Below the pieces are notes generated by a model. That model was not told the origin of the DNA. It did no database searches and was given only the letters and a program-made list of their open reading frames with translations. The translations under genes were made by a program, and so were the position numbers. Positions 13,044-20,876 of a stretch of 21,671 nucleotides of DNA are shown piece by piece (positions within the stretch are counted from its first letter, which is position 1; every line of letters starts with the position of its first letter). The DNA comes from a virus. The stretch is taken from positions 1 to 21,671 of IMG/VR virus record IMGVR_UViG_3300037189_009596; one strand, 5' to 3'.

Positions 13044-13072
13044 TTGCTATTAGCGTAGGAAAACGCGATAAT
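13044..13072 (+). promoter_or_regulatory. Promoter of 13141..13782
   Basis: TTGCTA (13044-13049), 17-bp spacer with CGTAGGAAAA, GATAAT (13067-13072). It is a good sigma70-type promoter, better than that of the first paralogue. The dyad site begins 6 bp downstream of the -10. Confidence 0.65.
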
Positions 13073-13077
13073 CATAG

Positions 13078-13104
13078 AACTTAATGACGTAGGGTCATTG
13101 AGTC
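13078..13104. promoter_or_regulatory. 27-bp dyad site downstream of the -10 of 13141..13782
   Basis: TGAC-N5-GTCA and the right GTC are exact (spacers ttaa, gtagg, ttga), and the left outer box is AAC in place of GAC. It lies at the expected transcription start. Confidence 0.75.
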
Positions 13105-13140
13105 AGACCAGACCGGTCGATCAACTCAGGAGAAATAAAG

Positions 13141-13782
13141 ATGGAAAAGCAAATCATAGCGGAGCAAGTCTCCGCATTATCAGCCGATCAGGTATTAACA
13201 GCAAGAGACGCGGGTTTTCAATTCGCACGTAATCAGTTAGCTAATCTGGAGACAGCGAAAGGATATGCTAGCATGCTAGGGACAAATCCTACATTCGATC
13301 AGTGGGAAGCAGGTCGGGTTAGTTGGGTATCAGGTTACGTTGAAGCAAATCCAGACAATACCGGAAACGCAGCCGACAAGGCATGGAATCGTTTTGCGGG
13401 TTTACTTGACGAGTTATTTGGTCTGGTTAAACCGAAAGCGGTATCAGTTGCAGCCGAGAAAAAGCGGATTGAACGCGAAAAGAAAACCGTCGAGATACTT
13501 GCAAAGCATGGAGACTTGACGCCGACCATGATCCGCGCTCAGATGGAAGCAGCATATCAAACGCTAGCCAAGAATCCCACTAACAAGGAAGCAGCAAAAC
13601 AAGTCAAAGAACTTGATAAGGTTTTGAAAGTGAAACAATCCGCCGAGAACAAAGAACATGGGGAAGAACTAAAAACCCTTCGCGGAGCGGTAAAGATTGA
13701 AGCGGGTAAATGCACCGACCTTGATCTACTTCAAACAATTCTCGACATGTTGGTTGAAGCGATACCAACCGATAAACTCTAA
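13141..13782 (+). CDS. Hypothetical protein, 213 aa, paralogue of 12297..12869
   Basis: The ATG has AGGAGA eight bases before it. The product starts MEKQIIAEQVSALSADQV, then GTNPTFDQWEAGRVSWVSGYV, FAGLLDELFGLVKPKA, a lysine/glutamate-rich helix, AAYQTLAKNP and a helical C-terminus. It is longer than its paralogue at the N-terminus. No fold or function recognised. The duplication has kept the promoter, operator and terminator plan, which suggests that the regulation matters as much as the protein. Confidence 0.82.
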   Translation: MEKQIIAEQVSALSADQVLTARDAGFQFARNQLANLETAKGYASMLGTNPTFDQWEAGRVSWVSGYVEANPDNTGNAADKAWNRFAGLLDELFGLVKPKAVSVAAEKKRIEREKKTVEILAKHGDLTPTMIRAQMEAAYQTLAKNPTNKEAAKQVKELDKVLKVKQSAENKEHGEELKTLRGAVKIEAGKCTDLDLLQTILDMLVEAIPTDKL

Positions 13783-13804
13783 GCAAATCCTCAGCAACAC
13801 CTTG

Positions 13805-13830
13805 ACCCGCCGATCTGGCGGGTTTTTTTT
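13805..13830 (+). terminator. Rho-independent terminator after 13141..13782
   Basis: Arms ACCCGCC (13805-13811) and GGCGGGT (13817-13823) around a 5-base loop, followed by a run of eight T (13823-13830). Confidence 0.93.
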
Positions 13831-14164
13831 CGCCCAGACCGCCGACCCCACCCAGTACCCACCCCCCAAAATTTTGATTACCACCCTATCGCGCCATCTA
13901 CACCGTGTTTTACTCATTACAAGAGCAAATTTTAAAATGCCCCCCCCCCATACAAAAATAACAACATATCTTCACATACTAATATATAGAAAGGCCCCCC
14001 CTTGCCTTTTCAAATCGCAACCCCCCGGGGGGTATATATTTTTTGAAAAGATGTGTTATATTTCGCGTCGTTGGGAAAGCCGATATGGTGGAAACGCGGA
14101 GATACGTTTTGCCCGGGCGGTGAGTACCAGCACTTATTTATCTGTCTCCCAGACAAGGCAGAAC
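13831..14164. other. Non-coding stretch with four poly-C tracts
   Basis: This 334-bp gap between the second paralogue unit and the terminase genes has no convincing gene. An open frame runs through it but lacks a start with a ribosome binding site. It holds C runs of 6 (13862-13867), 10 (13940-13949), 7 (13995-14001) and 6 (14021-14026) in otherwise AT-rich DNA. Its position just before the terminase small subunit makes a packaging site or late promoter region plausible, but no consensus promoter is evident. Confidence 0.5.
14006..14050. promoter_or_regulatory. Nested inverted repeat upstream of the terminase genes
   Basis: Outer arms CTTTTCAAA (14006-14014) and TTTGAAAAG (14042-14050) enclose a perfect palindrome ACCCCCC/GGGGGGT (14020-14033). 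It is followed by TATATATTTTTT, so it could act as a terminator, as a protein-binding site, or as part of a packaging signal. Confidence 0.45.
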
Positions 14165-14869
14165 ATGACAATTCATATACAACCTACAGATGGCGTGCCC
14201 GTCCCCAAAGATTTGGGCGATGAATTCGGCGCGACCCTGCAGGATAACGCTCGTGTAGCTGCTGGTACGGCAGCGCTCATGGCAGAACTTGGCATGCCTT
14301 TCGAAATGACGGAAGAGGATGAGAAGTTAGCCCACGACTTATTCAAGCAGGTTGATAAGCAGAAACACAAAACGGCTTCTGATCAATACAATCCCGCTGC
14401 TCTGTATCAAGGTAACGTAGCCTTGAAGTTGTCGGCTCTACTTAATGAGTATGACCAGCGTGTAGTCCTAGATGCTACCCAAGCACGGACATATATAACC
14501 AACCGCCTCCTTGAAATATCCTCCTGCGGCGACGCCCGCTACGAATTAAAAGCTATTGAGCTTCTGGGAAAGCTATCCGATGTTGGTGCTTTTACAGAAA
14601 AGTCCGAAGTTACTATTACTCACCGCACTTCAGACGATCTAAAAACGGCTATTACGGACAAGATTAATCGTTTGCTAGCTGCCCAGCAAAACAACATTAT
14701 TGACATCTCCCCCGAAAAAACCTCAGTAGAAGAGGAATTGGGGCTGCTAGAAGCCAAGATATGCACAGAAAATGATGAAAAATGTGCAGATGAGCCGGAA
14801 TATGCACAAGAAATCGACACATTAGAGATATTAAATAAGACAGCGGAAGACAACGGGGAGCCGTTGTGA
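14165..14869 (+). CDS. terS: Terminase small subunit (putative)
   Basis: I start this 234-residue protein at the ATG at 14165 (MTIHIQPTDGVPVPKD), because upstream frame lacks a supported start. A weak AAGG lies before it. The C-terminal half has RLLEISSCGDARYELKAIELLGKLSDVGAFTEKSE followed by a helix, a pattern I associate with terminase small subunits of environmental phages. The stop overlaps the large-subunit GTG start (GTGA), so the two are coupled. It should bind the packaging site and recruit the large subunit. The acidic C-terminal tail is typical. Confidence 0.75.
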   Translation: MTIHIQPTDGVPVPKDLGDEFGATLQDNARVAAGTAALMAELGMPFEMTEEDEKLAHDLFKQVDKQKHKTASDQYNPAALYQGNVALKLSALLNEYDQRVVLDATQARTYITNRLLEISSCGDARYELKAIELLGKLSDVGAFTEKSEVTITHRTSDDLKTAITDKINRLLAAQQNNIIDISPEKTSVEEELGLLEAKICTENDEKCADEPEYAQEIDTLEILNKTAEDNGEPL

Positions 14870-16377
14870 ACGCCCAAGAGCTGCAAAATCTCTTAAAAGC
14901 ACTACCAAATTTACCGGAAGCGCAGCTTCGTGACCTCTATGCTTCCCTAGAAGAGCATGAGGTAATACAGAAACGAGAGAATGCAGCAAACAACTTCATG
15001 GATTTTGTCCATAAAGTATGGCCTCACTTTATTAATGGGGCGCACCACTCCAGAATGGCAAAGGCATTTGAGAAAGTGGCGCGTGGCGAGTGCAAAAGGC
15101 TCATTATTAACATGCCACCCCGCCATACCAAGTCAGAATTCGCTAGTTACCTGCTTCCAGCGTGGTTTTTAGGTAAGTTTCCGCACAAAAAGGTCATCCA
15201 AACGTCCCACACTGCTGAATTAGCGGTAGGTTTTGGTCGAAAAGTCCGAAATTTGGTGGATTCTGAGATATTTCACGAAATTTTCCCCGATACATCACTG
15301 CGTGCCGACTCTCAAGCGGCAGGACGATGGAATACTTCCGCAGGTGGTGACTACTTTGCTATTGGTGTAGGAGGAGCAGTTACTGGTAAGGGTGCTGACG
15401 TACTAATTATTGACGACCCGCACTCAGAACAAGAGGCTGCACTAGCCGAGGTGAACCCAGAAATCTACGACAAGGTCTACGAGTGGTATACGTCAGGCCC
15501 GCGTCAGCGTCTGCAACCGGGTGGCAGCATTATTATAGTTATGACCCGTTGGTCAAAAAAAGATTTGACAGGGCAAGTTATAAAAGCGGCGTCCCAGAGA
15601 GGTGGAGATGACTGGGAGGTGATTGAGTTCCCTGCGATCCTACCGAGTGGCAAACCACTGTGGCCTGAGTTCTGGTCGTTAAAAGAACTGATGGCGTTGA
15701 AGGAAGAACTACCCAACCAGAAGTGGATGGCGCAGTATATGCAGAACCCGACCTCGGAATCTGCGGCAATAGTAAAGAGGGAATGGTGGAAAATATGGGA
15801 AGAAGAATCTCCCCCACACTGTGAATTTGTGCTCCAGTCGTGGGATACTGCGTTTGAGAAATCTACCCGTGCTGACTACAGCGCGTGTACGACGTGGGGA
15901 GTTTTTTATCAGGAGGACGATACGGGTGTCAACCAAGCCAACATCATCCTCCTCAACGCCTTCCGTGATCGACTTGAATTCCCATCGCTTAAAAAGAAAG
16001 CCATCGAGGAATACAAAGAGTGGGACCCCGACTCCATCATTGTGGAGAAAAAGGCATCAGGTGCCCCCCTCATCTACGAGATGAGGGCGATGGGTATACC
16101 TGTCCAAGAGTTCACACCAAGCAAAGGTAACGACAAAATTTCAAGATTGAATGCGGTCGCTGATCTGTTCGCATCCGGACGGGTTTGGGTACCCAACACA
16201 CAATGGGCAGAGGAAGTTGTAGACGAGGTGGCATCGTTCCCCGGCGGGGAGCATGACGACTATGTTGACTCTGTGTCCCTTGCAATGATGCGTTTCAGAC
16301 GAGGTGGCTACATCCGTACATTATTGGATGAGCCTGAAGAAGTGCCTGAGTTTAGGCGCAAACGTCCCTATTATTAA
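14866..16377 (+). CDS. terL: Terminase large subunit
   Basis: A 503-residue packaging motor. The ATPase has Walker A MPPRHTKSE (83-91), Walker B VLIIDDP (179-185) and a coupling motif MTRW (226-229). The nuclease domain has SWDTAFEKS (D327), IIVEKKASG (E394) and HDDYVDSVSLAM (D464, D465, D468), the RNase H-like metal site. It translocates DNA into the prohead and cuts concatemers. The start is GTG at 14866, coupled to the small subunit. Length is normal for the family. The portal gene follows after 9 bp. Confidence 0.97.
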   Translation: MNAQELQNLLKALPNLPEAQLRDLYASLEEHEVIQKRENAANNFMDFVHKVWPHFINGAHHSRMAKAFEKVARGECKRLIINMPPRHTKSEFASYLLPAWFLGKFPHKKVIQTSHTAELAVGFGRKVRNLVDSEIFHEIFPDTSLRADSQAAGRWNTSAGGDYFAIGVGGAVTGKGADVLIIDDPHSEQEAALAEVNPEIYDKVYEWYTSGPRQRLQPGGSIIIVMTRWSKKDLTGQVIKAASQRGGDDWEVIEFPAILPSGKPLWPEFWSLKELMALKEELPNQKWMAQYMQNPTSESAAIVKREWWKIWEEESPPHCEFVLQSWDTAFEKSTRADYSACTTWGVFYQEDDTGVNQANIILLNAFRDRLEFPSLKKKAIEEYKEWDPDSIIVEKKASGAPLIYEMRAMGIPVQEFTPSKGNDKISRLNAVADLFASGRVWVPNTQWAEEVVDEVASFPGGEHDDYVDSVSLAMMRFRRGGYIRTLLDEPEEVPEFRRKRPYY

Positions 16378-16386
16378 GGATAAATC

Positions 16387-18870
16387 ATGGCTATTGATAA
16401 AGCACTAAACCAAGCTCCGATGGGCTTAGACCCTATGGGTATGCAGGGTGGAGCAGAACCGGAGTTAGAGATTGAGATTGAAGACCCAGAAAGCGTAACC
16501 ATGCGCACGGGCGATCTTGAGATTGAGATAGAGCCGGGCAAAGAAGAAGATGATGAGTTTAACGATAACCTTGCTGAAGAGATCAGTGAAGATGCATTGC
16601 AGGGTTTAGCCGCCGAGCTTCTCTCTGATTATGATGATGACGTAGCTAGTCGCAAAGACTGGATGCAAACGTACGTGGACGGTCTTGAGTTGTTAGGCAT
16701 GAAGCTCGAAGAACGTAGCGAACCGTGGGAGGGTGCTTGTGGCGTATACCATCCGTTGTTATCTGAAGCACTGGTTAAATTCCAATCCGAAACAATCATG
16801 GCGACTTTCCCGGCTTCTGGTCCGGTTAAAACGCAAATCATTGGCAAAGAAACTCCAAAAAAGAAAGAAGCGGCTGAACGAGTCCAAGCTGATATGAACT
16901 ATCAGCTCACGGAAGTGATGACTGAATATCGTAGTGAGCATGAGCGTATGTTGTGGGGCTTGGGACTTTCAGGTAATGCGTTCAAGAAGGTGTACTACGA
17001 TCCAAATAGAGAACGTCAAGCATCTATCTTTGTGCCAGCCGAGGACGTTATTGTTCCGTATGGCTCTGAAGATTTGCAGACCGCAGAACGCGTTACTCAT
17101 GTGATGCGTAAATCTGAGAACGACCTGAAGAAGTTGATGGTTGCAGGCTTCTATCGTGACATTGACTTGGGCGATCCAGTTAATGCACTAGATGATGTAG
17201 AGAAAAAGATAGCCGAGAAGATGGGCTTTCGTGCTACTGCAGATGATCGCTTCAAGCTCTTGGAGATGCAGGTTGAGTTAGACCTGCCGGGTTACGAGCA
17301 TGAGGATGGTATCGCGCTTCCTTATATCGTCACTATAGAGAAGGGCACTAAAAATATTCTGGCTATTCGCCGTAATTGGGAACCTGACGATAAGACATAT
17401 CAGAAGCGTACTCACTTTGTGCACTATGGCTATATCCCCGGCTTTGGTTTCTACTACTTTGGCTTGATCCACTTAATCGGTGCATACGCTAAGAGTGGTA
17501 CTTCTATCCTTCGCCAACTTGTAGACGCAGGTACGCTATCTAATCTACCCGGTGGTTTAAAAACCAAAGGCATGCGCACTAAGGGTGATGACACGCCTAT
17601 CTCTCCGGGAGAGTGGCGAGATGTCGATGTAGCGTCTGGCACCATACGAGATAACATACTCCCCCTACCATACAAGGAACCGAGCCAAGTATTAAAAGGC
17701 TTGATGGATCAGATAGTAGACGAGGGAAGGCGCTTTGCTTCTGCTGCTGACTTACAAGTTAGCGATATGTCTGCTCAAGCACCAGTAGGCACAACTCTGG
17801 CGCTACTTGAGCGGCAGTTAAAAGTGATGAGCGCAGTACAAGCACGCATCCACTTTGCGATGAAACAAGAGTTTAAACTCTTAAAGAACATCATCGCTGC
17901 TTACGCTCCTACGGAATACAACTACGAGCCAGAAGAAGGCCCACGTCGCGCACGCCAGCAAGACTATGCAAACGTAGATGTCATCCCAGTATCAGACCCT
18001 AACGCGGCAACTATGTCGCAGAAAGTTGTCCAGTACCAAGCTGTGATGCAGATGGCGCAAGCATCGCCACAAATCTACGACATGGTTGAGTTGAACCGTC
18101 AGATGTTGGAAGTCTTAGGTATTAAGAACATCGGCAAGCTAATACCAAGCGCCGAAGATCAGAAACCGAAAGACCCTGTAGCAGAGAACATGGCTGTGTT
18201 GAACATGAAACCAGTCAAAGCGTTTGCGTATCAGGATCACCAAGCGCATATCCAAGTGCATATGTTTGCGATGCAAGACCCAAAGATTGCGGCAATTATT
18301 GGGCAAAACCCTCAAGCACAGCAACTGATGGCTGCAATGCTGGCGCATATAAACGAGCACGTTGCGTTTGAGTATCGCAAGCAAATCGAAGAGATGGTTG
18401 GTGTACCACTGCCACAAAACAAAGATGATGAAACTATCCCACAAGATGTAGAGAACCAAATCGCTAGCATGATGGCTATGGCAGCGGCTAAGTTACTGCA
18501 GAAAAATCAAACTGAAGCTGCGCAACAACAAGCACAACAAACGGCCCAAGACCCGATTGTTCAGATGCAACAGAAAGAATTGGAGATTAAACAGGGTGAG
18601 CTTGACCTTAAGAAGCAGAAACTTTCAGTGGATGCCGTTACTAAAGTTAAGCAAATCGAAGTTGAAAGAGAGCGCATCGCATCGCAGAAAGAAATTGCTG
18701 GCGCACAGTTGGGCGCTAAAACAGCCAAAGACAAAGCGGAATTGGACGCTAAACAACGCCTAGAAGGTATTCGTATAGGTGCACAAACTGCAAAAGAACG
18801 TGACCAAATGCAGTATCAACGTGAGCAAGCTAACAAACCACAGCCAGAAAAACCGACAAAAGGTAAATGA
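16387..18870 (+). CDS. Portal protein
   Basis: An 827-residue protein directly after the terminase, the usual place for the portal, through which DNA enters and leaves the head. The N-terminus is acidic (repeated EIEIE). The body has SRKDWMQTYVDGLELLG and EPWEGACGVYHPLL, typical of large portals of short-tailed phages. The last 150 residues are glutamine- and lysine-rich, probably a long helical barrel or coiled coil. AAGGATAAATC precedes the ATG. Its length is above the usual 500-700 residues, similar to large podovirus portals. The assignment rests on pattern and position. Confidence 0.88.
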   Translation: MAIDKALNQAPMGLDPMGMQGGAEPELEIEIEDPESVTMRTGDLEIEIEPGKEEDDEFNDNLAEEISEDALQGLAAELLSDYDDDVASRKDWMQTYVDGLELLGMKLEERSEPWEGACGVYHPLLSEALVKFQSETIMATFPASGPVKTQIIGKETPKKKEAAERVQADMNYQLTEVMTEYRSEHERMLWGLGLSGNAFKKVYYDPNRERQASIFVPAEDVIVPYGSEDLQTAERVTHVMRKSENDLKKLMVAGFYRDIDLGDPVNALDDVEKKIAEKMGFRATADDRFKLLEMQVELDLPGYEHEDGIALPYIVTIEKGTKNILAIRRNWEPDDKTYQKRTHFVHYGYIPGFGFYYFGLIHLIGAYAKSGTSILRQLVDAGTLSNLPGGLKTKGMRTKGDDTPISPGEWRDVDVASGTIRDNILPLPYKEPSQVLKGLMDQIVDEGRRFASAADLQVSDMSAQAPVGTTLALLERQLKVMSAVQARIHFAMKQEFKLLKNIIAAYAPTEYNYEPEEGPRRARQQDYANVDVIPVSDPNAATMSQKVVQYQAVMQMAQASPQIYDMVELNRQMLEVLGIKNIGKLIPSAEDQKPKDPVAENMAVLNMKPVKAFAYQDHQAHIQVHMFAMQDPKIAAIIGQNPQAQQLMAAMLAHINEHVAFEYRKQIEEMVGVPLPQNKDDETIPQDVENQIASMMAMAAAKLLQKNQTEAAQQQAQQTAQDPIVQMQQKELEIKQGELDLKKQKLSVDAVTKVKQIEVERERIASQKEIAGAQLGAKTAKDKAELDAKQRLEGIRIGAQTAKERDQMQYQREQANKPQPEKPTKGK

Positions 18871-19064
18871 TGGACAAAACTCTGACAATTATTAGAGACA
18901 GAATTAATGAAAAACAGGCGCAGTTAGCTCACGCTGTGAGTGACGGCACTGCAAAGGATTACACAGAGTATCGTGCAATATGCGGGGAGATTCGGGGTCT
19001 ATCCATCGCAGAAGGTTTCATATTAGACCTTGCAGACCAAATGGAGCGCAACGACGATGACTGA
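18867..19064 (+). CDS. Small protein after portal, 65 aa
   Basis: A helical protein (M-M-DKTLTIIRDRINEKQAQL, later GEIRGLSIAEGFILDL). Two ATGs lie in tandem (18867 and 18870), the first overlapping the portal stop. The second has a better distance to AGG. The overlap indicates coupled translation. A role as a small head or portal accessory protein fits its place, but no motif supports it. Confidence 0.7.
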   Translation: MMDKTLTIIRDRINEKQAQLAHAVSDGTAKDYTEYRAICGEIRGLSIAEGFILDLADQMERNDDD

Positions 19065-19449
19065 CATAGTAATCGCAACGGAAGACGGTGAAGTACCACA
19101 AACAGCGGAAGAAAAAGCCAGACAACTACCTGCACCTAGTGGGTACAAAATTCTGGTTGCTATTCCTGAAATTGATGACAAGTACGAAAACGGTTTAGCA
19201 AAAGCCGGTTCTACTATGCACTATGAAGAAGTGTTAGCAACGGTATTTTTTGTCGTGGCGTTAGGTCCCGACTGCTATACAGACAAGGAACGATATCCAA
19301 CTGGCCCGTGGTGTAAGCCGGGGGACTTTATTGTTACTCGTCCTAATAGTGGATCGCGTTTAAAAATCCACGGTAAAGAGTTTCGCATAATTAACGAAGA
19401 CACTGTTGACGCAGTTGTCCAAGACCCTCGTGGCATTAGCCGCGCATAA
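19057..19449 (+). CDS. GroES-like co-chaperonin
   Basis: A 130-residue protein with a GroES-type fold signature: PSGYKILVAIPEID (strand), a mobile-loop-like DKYENGLAKAGSTMHYEE, then FFVVALGPDCYTD, WCKPGDFIVTRPNSG and KIHGKEFRIINEDTVDAVV, which align with the GroES strands including the KxGD and final E-D-I-A pattern. It probably acts with host GroEL, as T4 gp31 does for the capsid. The open frame starts at a TTG (19030). I chose the ATG at 19057 with GGAG upstream, overlapping the stop of the previous gene. Its position beside the scaffold-like gene supports a head-folding role. Confidence 0.85.
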   Translation: MTDIVIATEDGEVPQTAEEKARQLPAPSGYKILVAIPEIDDKYENGLAKAGSTMHYEEVLATVFFVVALGPDCYTDKERYPTGPWCKPGDFIVTRPNSGSRLKIHGKEFRIINEDTVDAVVQDPRGISRA

Positions 19450-19458
19450 GGAGGTGGT

Positions 19459-20415
19459 ATGGAAATGAAAGAGTTTGAATTCCCTGATGAGCAAGAACTT
19501 AAATCAGGTGGGAAAGCGGAAGCAGCTAAAGACGACTTTGATTTTGAAATCGAGGACGATACCCCACCAGAAGATCGTAATCGTGAACCCCTCCCCAAGG
19601 AGATAGTTCAAGAACTAGACCAAGACGAGTTGGAGGATTACTCCGAGAAAGTTAAAACTCGTCTAAAGCAAATGAAGAAGGTATGGCATGACGAGCGTCG
19701 GGAGAAAGACCAAGCCCTACGAGAGCGTCAAGCTGCGGAAGACCTTGCCAAGAGAATCTTAGAAGAAAACAAGAATCTCAAAACTAGACTCAGCGAAGGT
19801 GAGCGCACTTACCTAGATACATATAAGAGTGCCGCCGAACTGGAGTTAAATGTTGCTGAAAAGGCATATAAATCTGCGTACGAAGATGGTGATTCTGAAA
19901 GATTGCTAGAAGCGCAACGCAAGTTGAACGATGCAAACTATAAATTGCAGAAAGCAAAAGAATTCGTTCCCTCTTTACAATATAACGAAAATGAGGTACA
20001 ACCCCAGTCAGAAGCCCAAGTGGCTCGTCCTGACCCACGGGCTGTTGCGTGGCAAGAGCGCAATACATGGTTCGGTCAAGACGAGGAGATGACTAGTCTA
20101 GCACTTGGTCTACACCAAAAACTAGTCAAACAGCACGGTCAAACCTACACGTCCACCGACGAGTATTGGCAGAAGATTGATGGCACCATGCGTCAACGCT
20201 TCCCGGACTACTTCCAAGATAAAACGTCTGAAGCGGGAAATAAACCTGCTGGACGCACAGATAGACCATCCACGGTAGTCGCTCCTGCGACCCGTAGCAC
20301 TGGTTCCAAAAAAATCGTGCTTAAGCAATCGCAGTTGAGCATCGCTAAACGTCTGGGACTTAGCCCAGAACAGTACGCCCGTGAACTTATGAAAATGGAG
20401 GCCAACAATGGCTGA
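19459..20415 (+). CDS. Scaffold-like protein
   Basis: A 318-residue acidic protein with a long charged coiled-coil region (roughly residues 55-170), no catalytic motif, and a C-terminal helix-turn-helix-like IAKRLGLSPEQYARELMKM that would contact the capsid. AAGGAGG lies before the ATG. It is placed between the GroES-like gene and the head protein genes, the usual site of a capsid scaffold. It overlaps the next gene by 8 bp. The role is inferred from composition and position, but fits well. Confidence 0.8.
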   Translation: MEMKEFEFPDEQELKSGGKAEAAKDDFDFEIEDDTPPEDRNREPLPKEIVQELDQDELEDYSEKVKTRLKQMKKVWHDERREKDQALRERQAAEDLAKRILEENKNLKTRLSEGERTYLDTYKSAAELELNVAEKAYKSAYEDGDSERLLEAQRKLNDANYKLQKAKEFVPSLQYNENEVQPQSEAQVARPDPRAVAWQERNTWFGQDEEMTSLALGLHQKLVKQHGQTYTSTDEYWQKIDGTMRQRFPDYFQDKTSEAGNKPAGRTDRPSTVVAPATRSTGSKKIVLKQSQLSIAKRLGLSPEQYARELMKMEANNG

Positions 20416-20857
20416 AAACAAACTTAGTCGTGAACTACAAACTCGTGCCGTGCAGGAACGTCCTAAGCAGTGGACACCACCTGAGCTTCTCCCTGAACCA
20501 GACAAGCAACCCGGTTTCGCGTACAGATGGATTCGTGTTTCAACCCTGAACAACGCTGACCCACGTAACCTTTCCGCCAAATTGCGAGAGGGATGGGAGC
20601 CAGTCAGGATTGAAGAACAGCCAAAATTTCAACTGTTAATCGACCCGAATAGTCGCTTTAAGGACAACATCGAGGTTGGTGGGTTGTTACTCTGTAAGTC
20701 CCCAGAGGAATTGGTATCACAGCGTAATTCGTACTACCAGAAGCAGTCCGAAGGGCAGATTGAGTCTGTAGATAACAACCTTATGCGACAAAACGATCCG
20801 AGGATGCCACTCTTTAATGAGCGAAAATCTTCGACATCCTTTGGTAAAGGTAAATAA
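20408..20857 (+). CDS. Virion-associated protein, 149 aa
   Basis: Starts MAENKLSRELQTRAV, then FAYRWIRVSTLNNADPRNL, LREGWEPVRIEEQPKF and a polar C-terminal tail. The RW(I/V)R and REGWEPV pattern is one I remember from small phage head-region proteins of unknown function. It overlaps the scaffold-like gene and precedes the major head protein by 19 bp. No enzyme motif is visible. A head completion or connector role is plausible. Confidence 0.78.
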   Translation: MAENKLSRELQTRAVQERPKQWTPPELLPEPDKQPGFAYRWIRVSTLNNADPRNLSAKLREGWEPVRIEEQPKFQLLIDPNSRFKDNIEVGGLLLCKSPEELVSQRNSYYQKQSEGQIESVDNNLMRQNDPRMPLFNERKSSTSFGKGK

Positions 20858-20876
20858 CTAATTTTTGGAGCAAATT

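Noticed and set aside
14080-14164. tRNA-like stretch (GCCGATATGGTGGAA...) before terS
   Set aside because: The start resembles a tRNA-Leu 5' end, but no T-arm (GGTTCGA-type), anticodon stem or matching acceptor arm follows.
13697-14164. Long upstream extension of the terS frame overlapping the end of 13141..13782 and the poly-C region
   Set aside because: It lacks a ribosome binding site, runs through terminator and homopolymer DNA, and its predicted residues look non-coding. The ATG at 14165 is the supported start.
15541-15556. TGAC-N6-GTCA in terL as another dyad site
   Set aside because: The centre is 6 bp rather than 5, and outer GAC/GTC boxes are missing.
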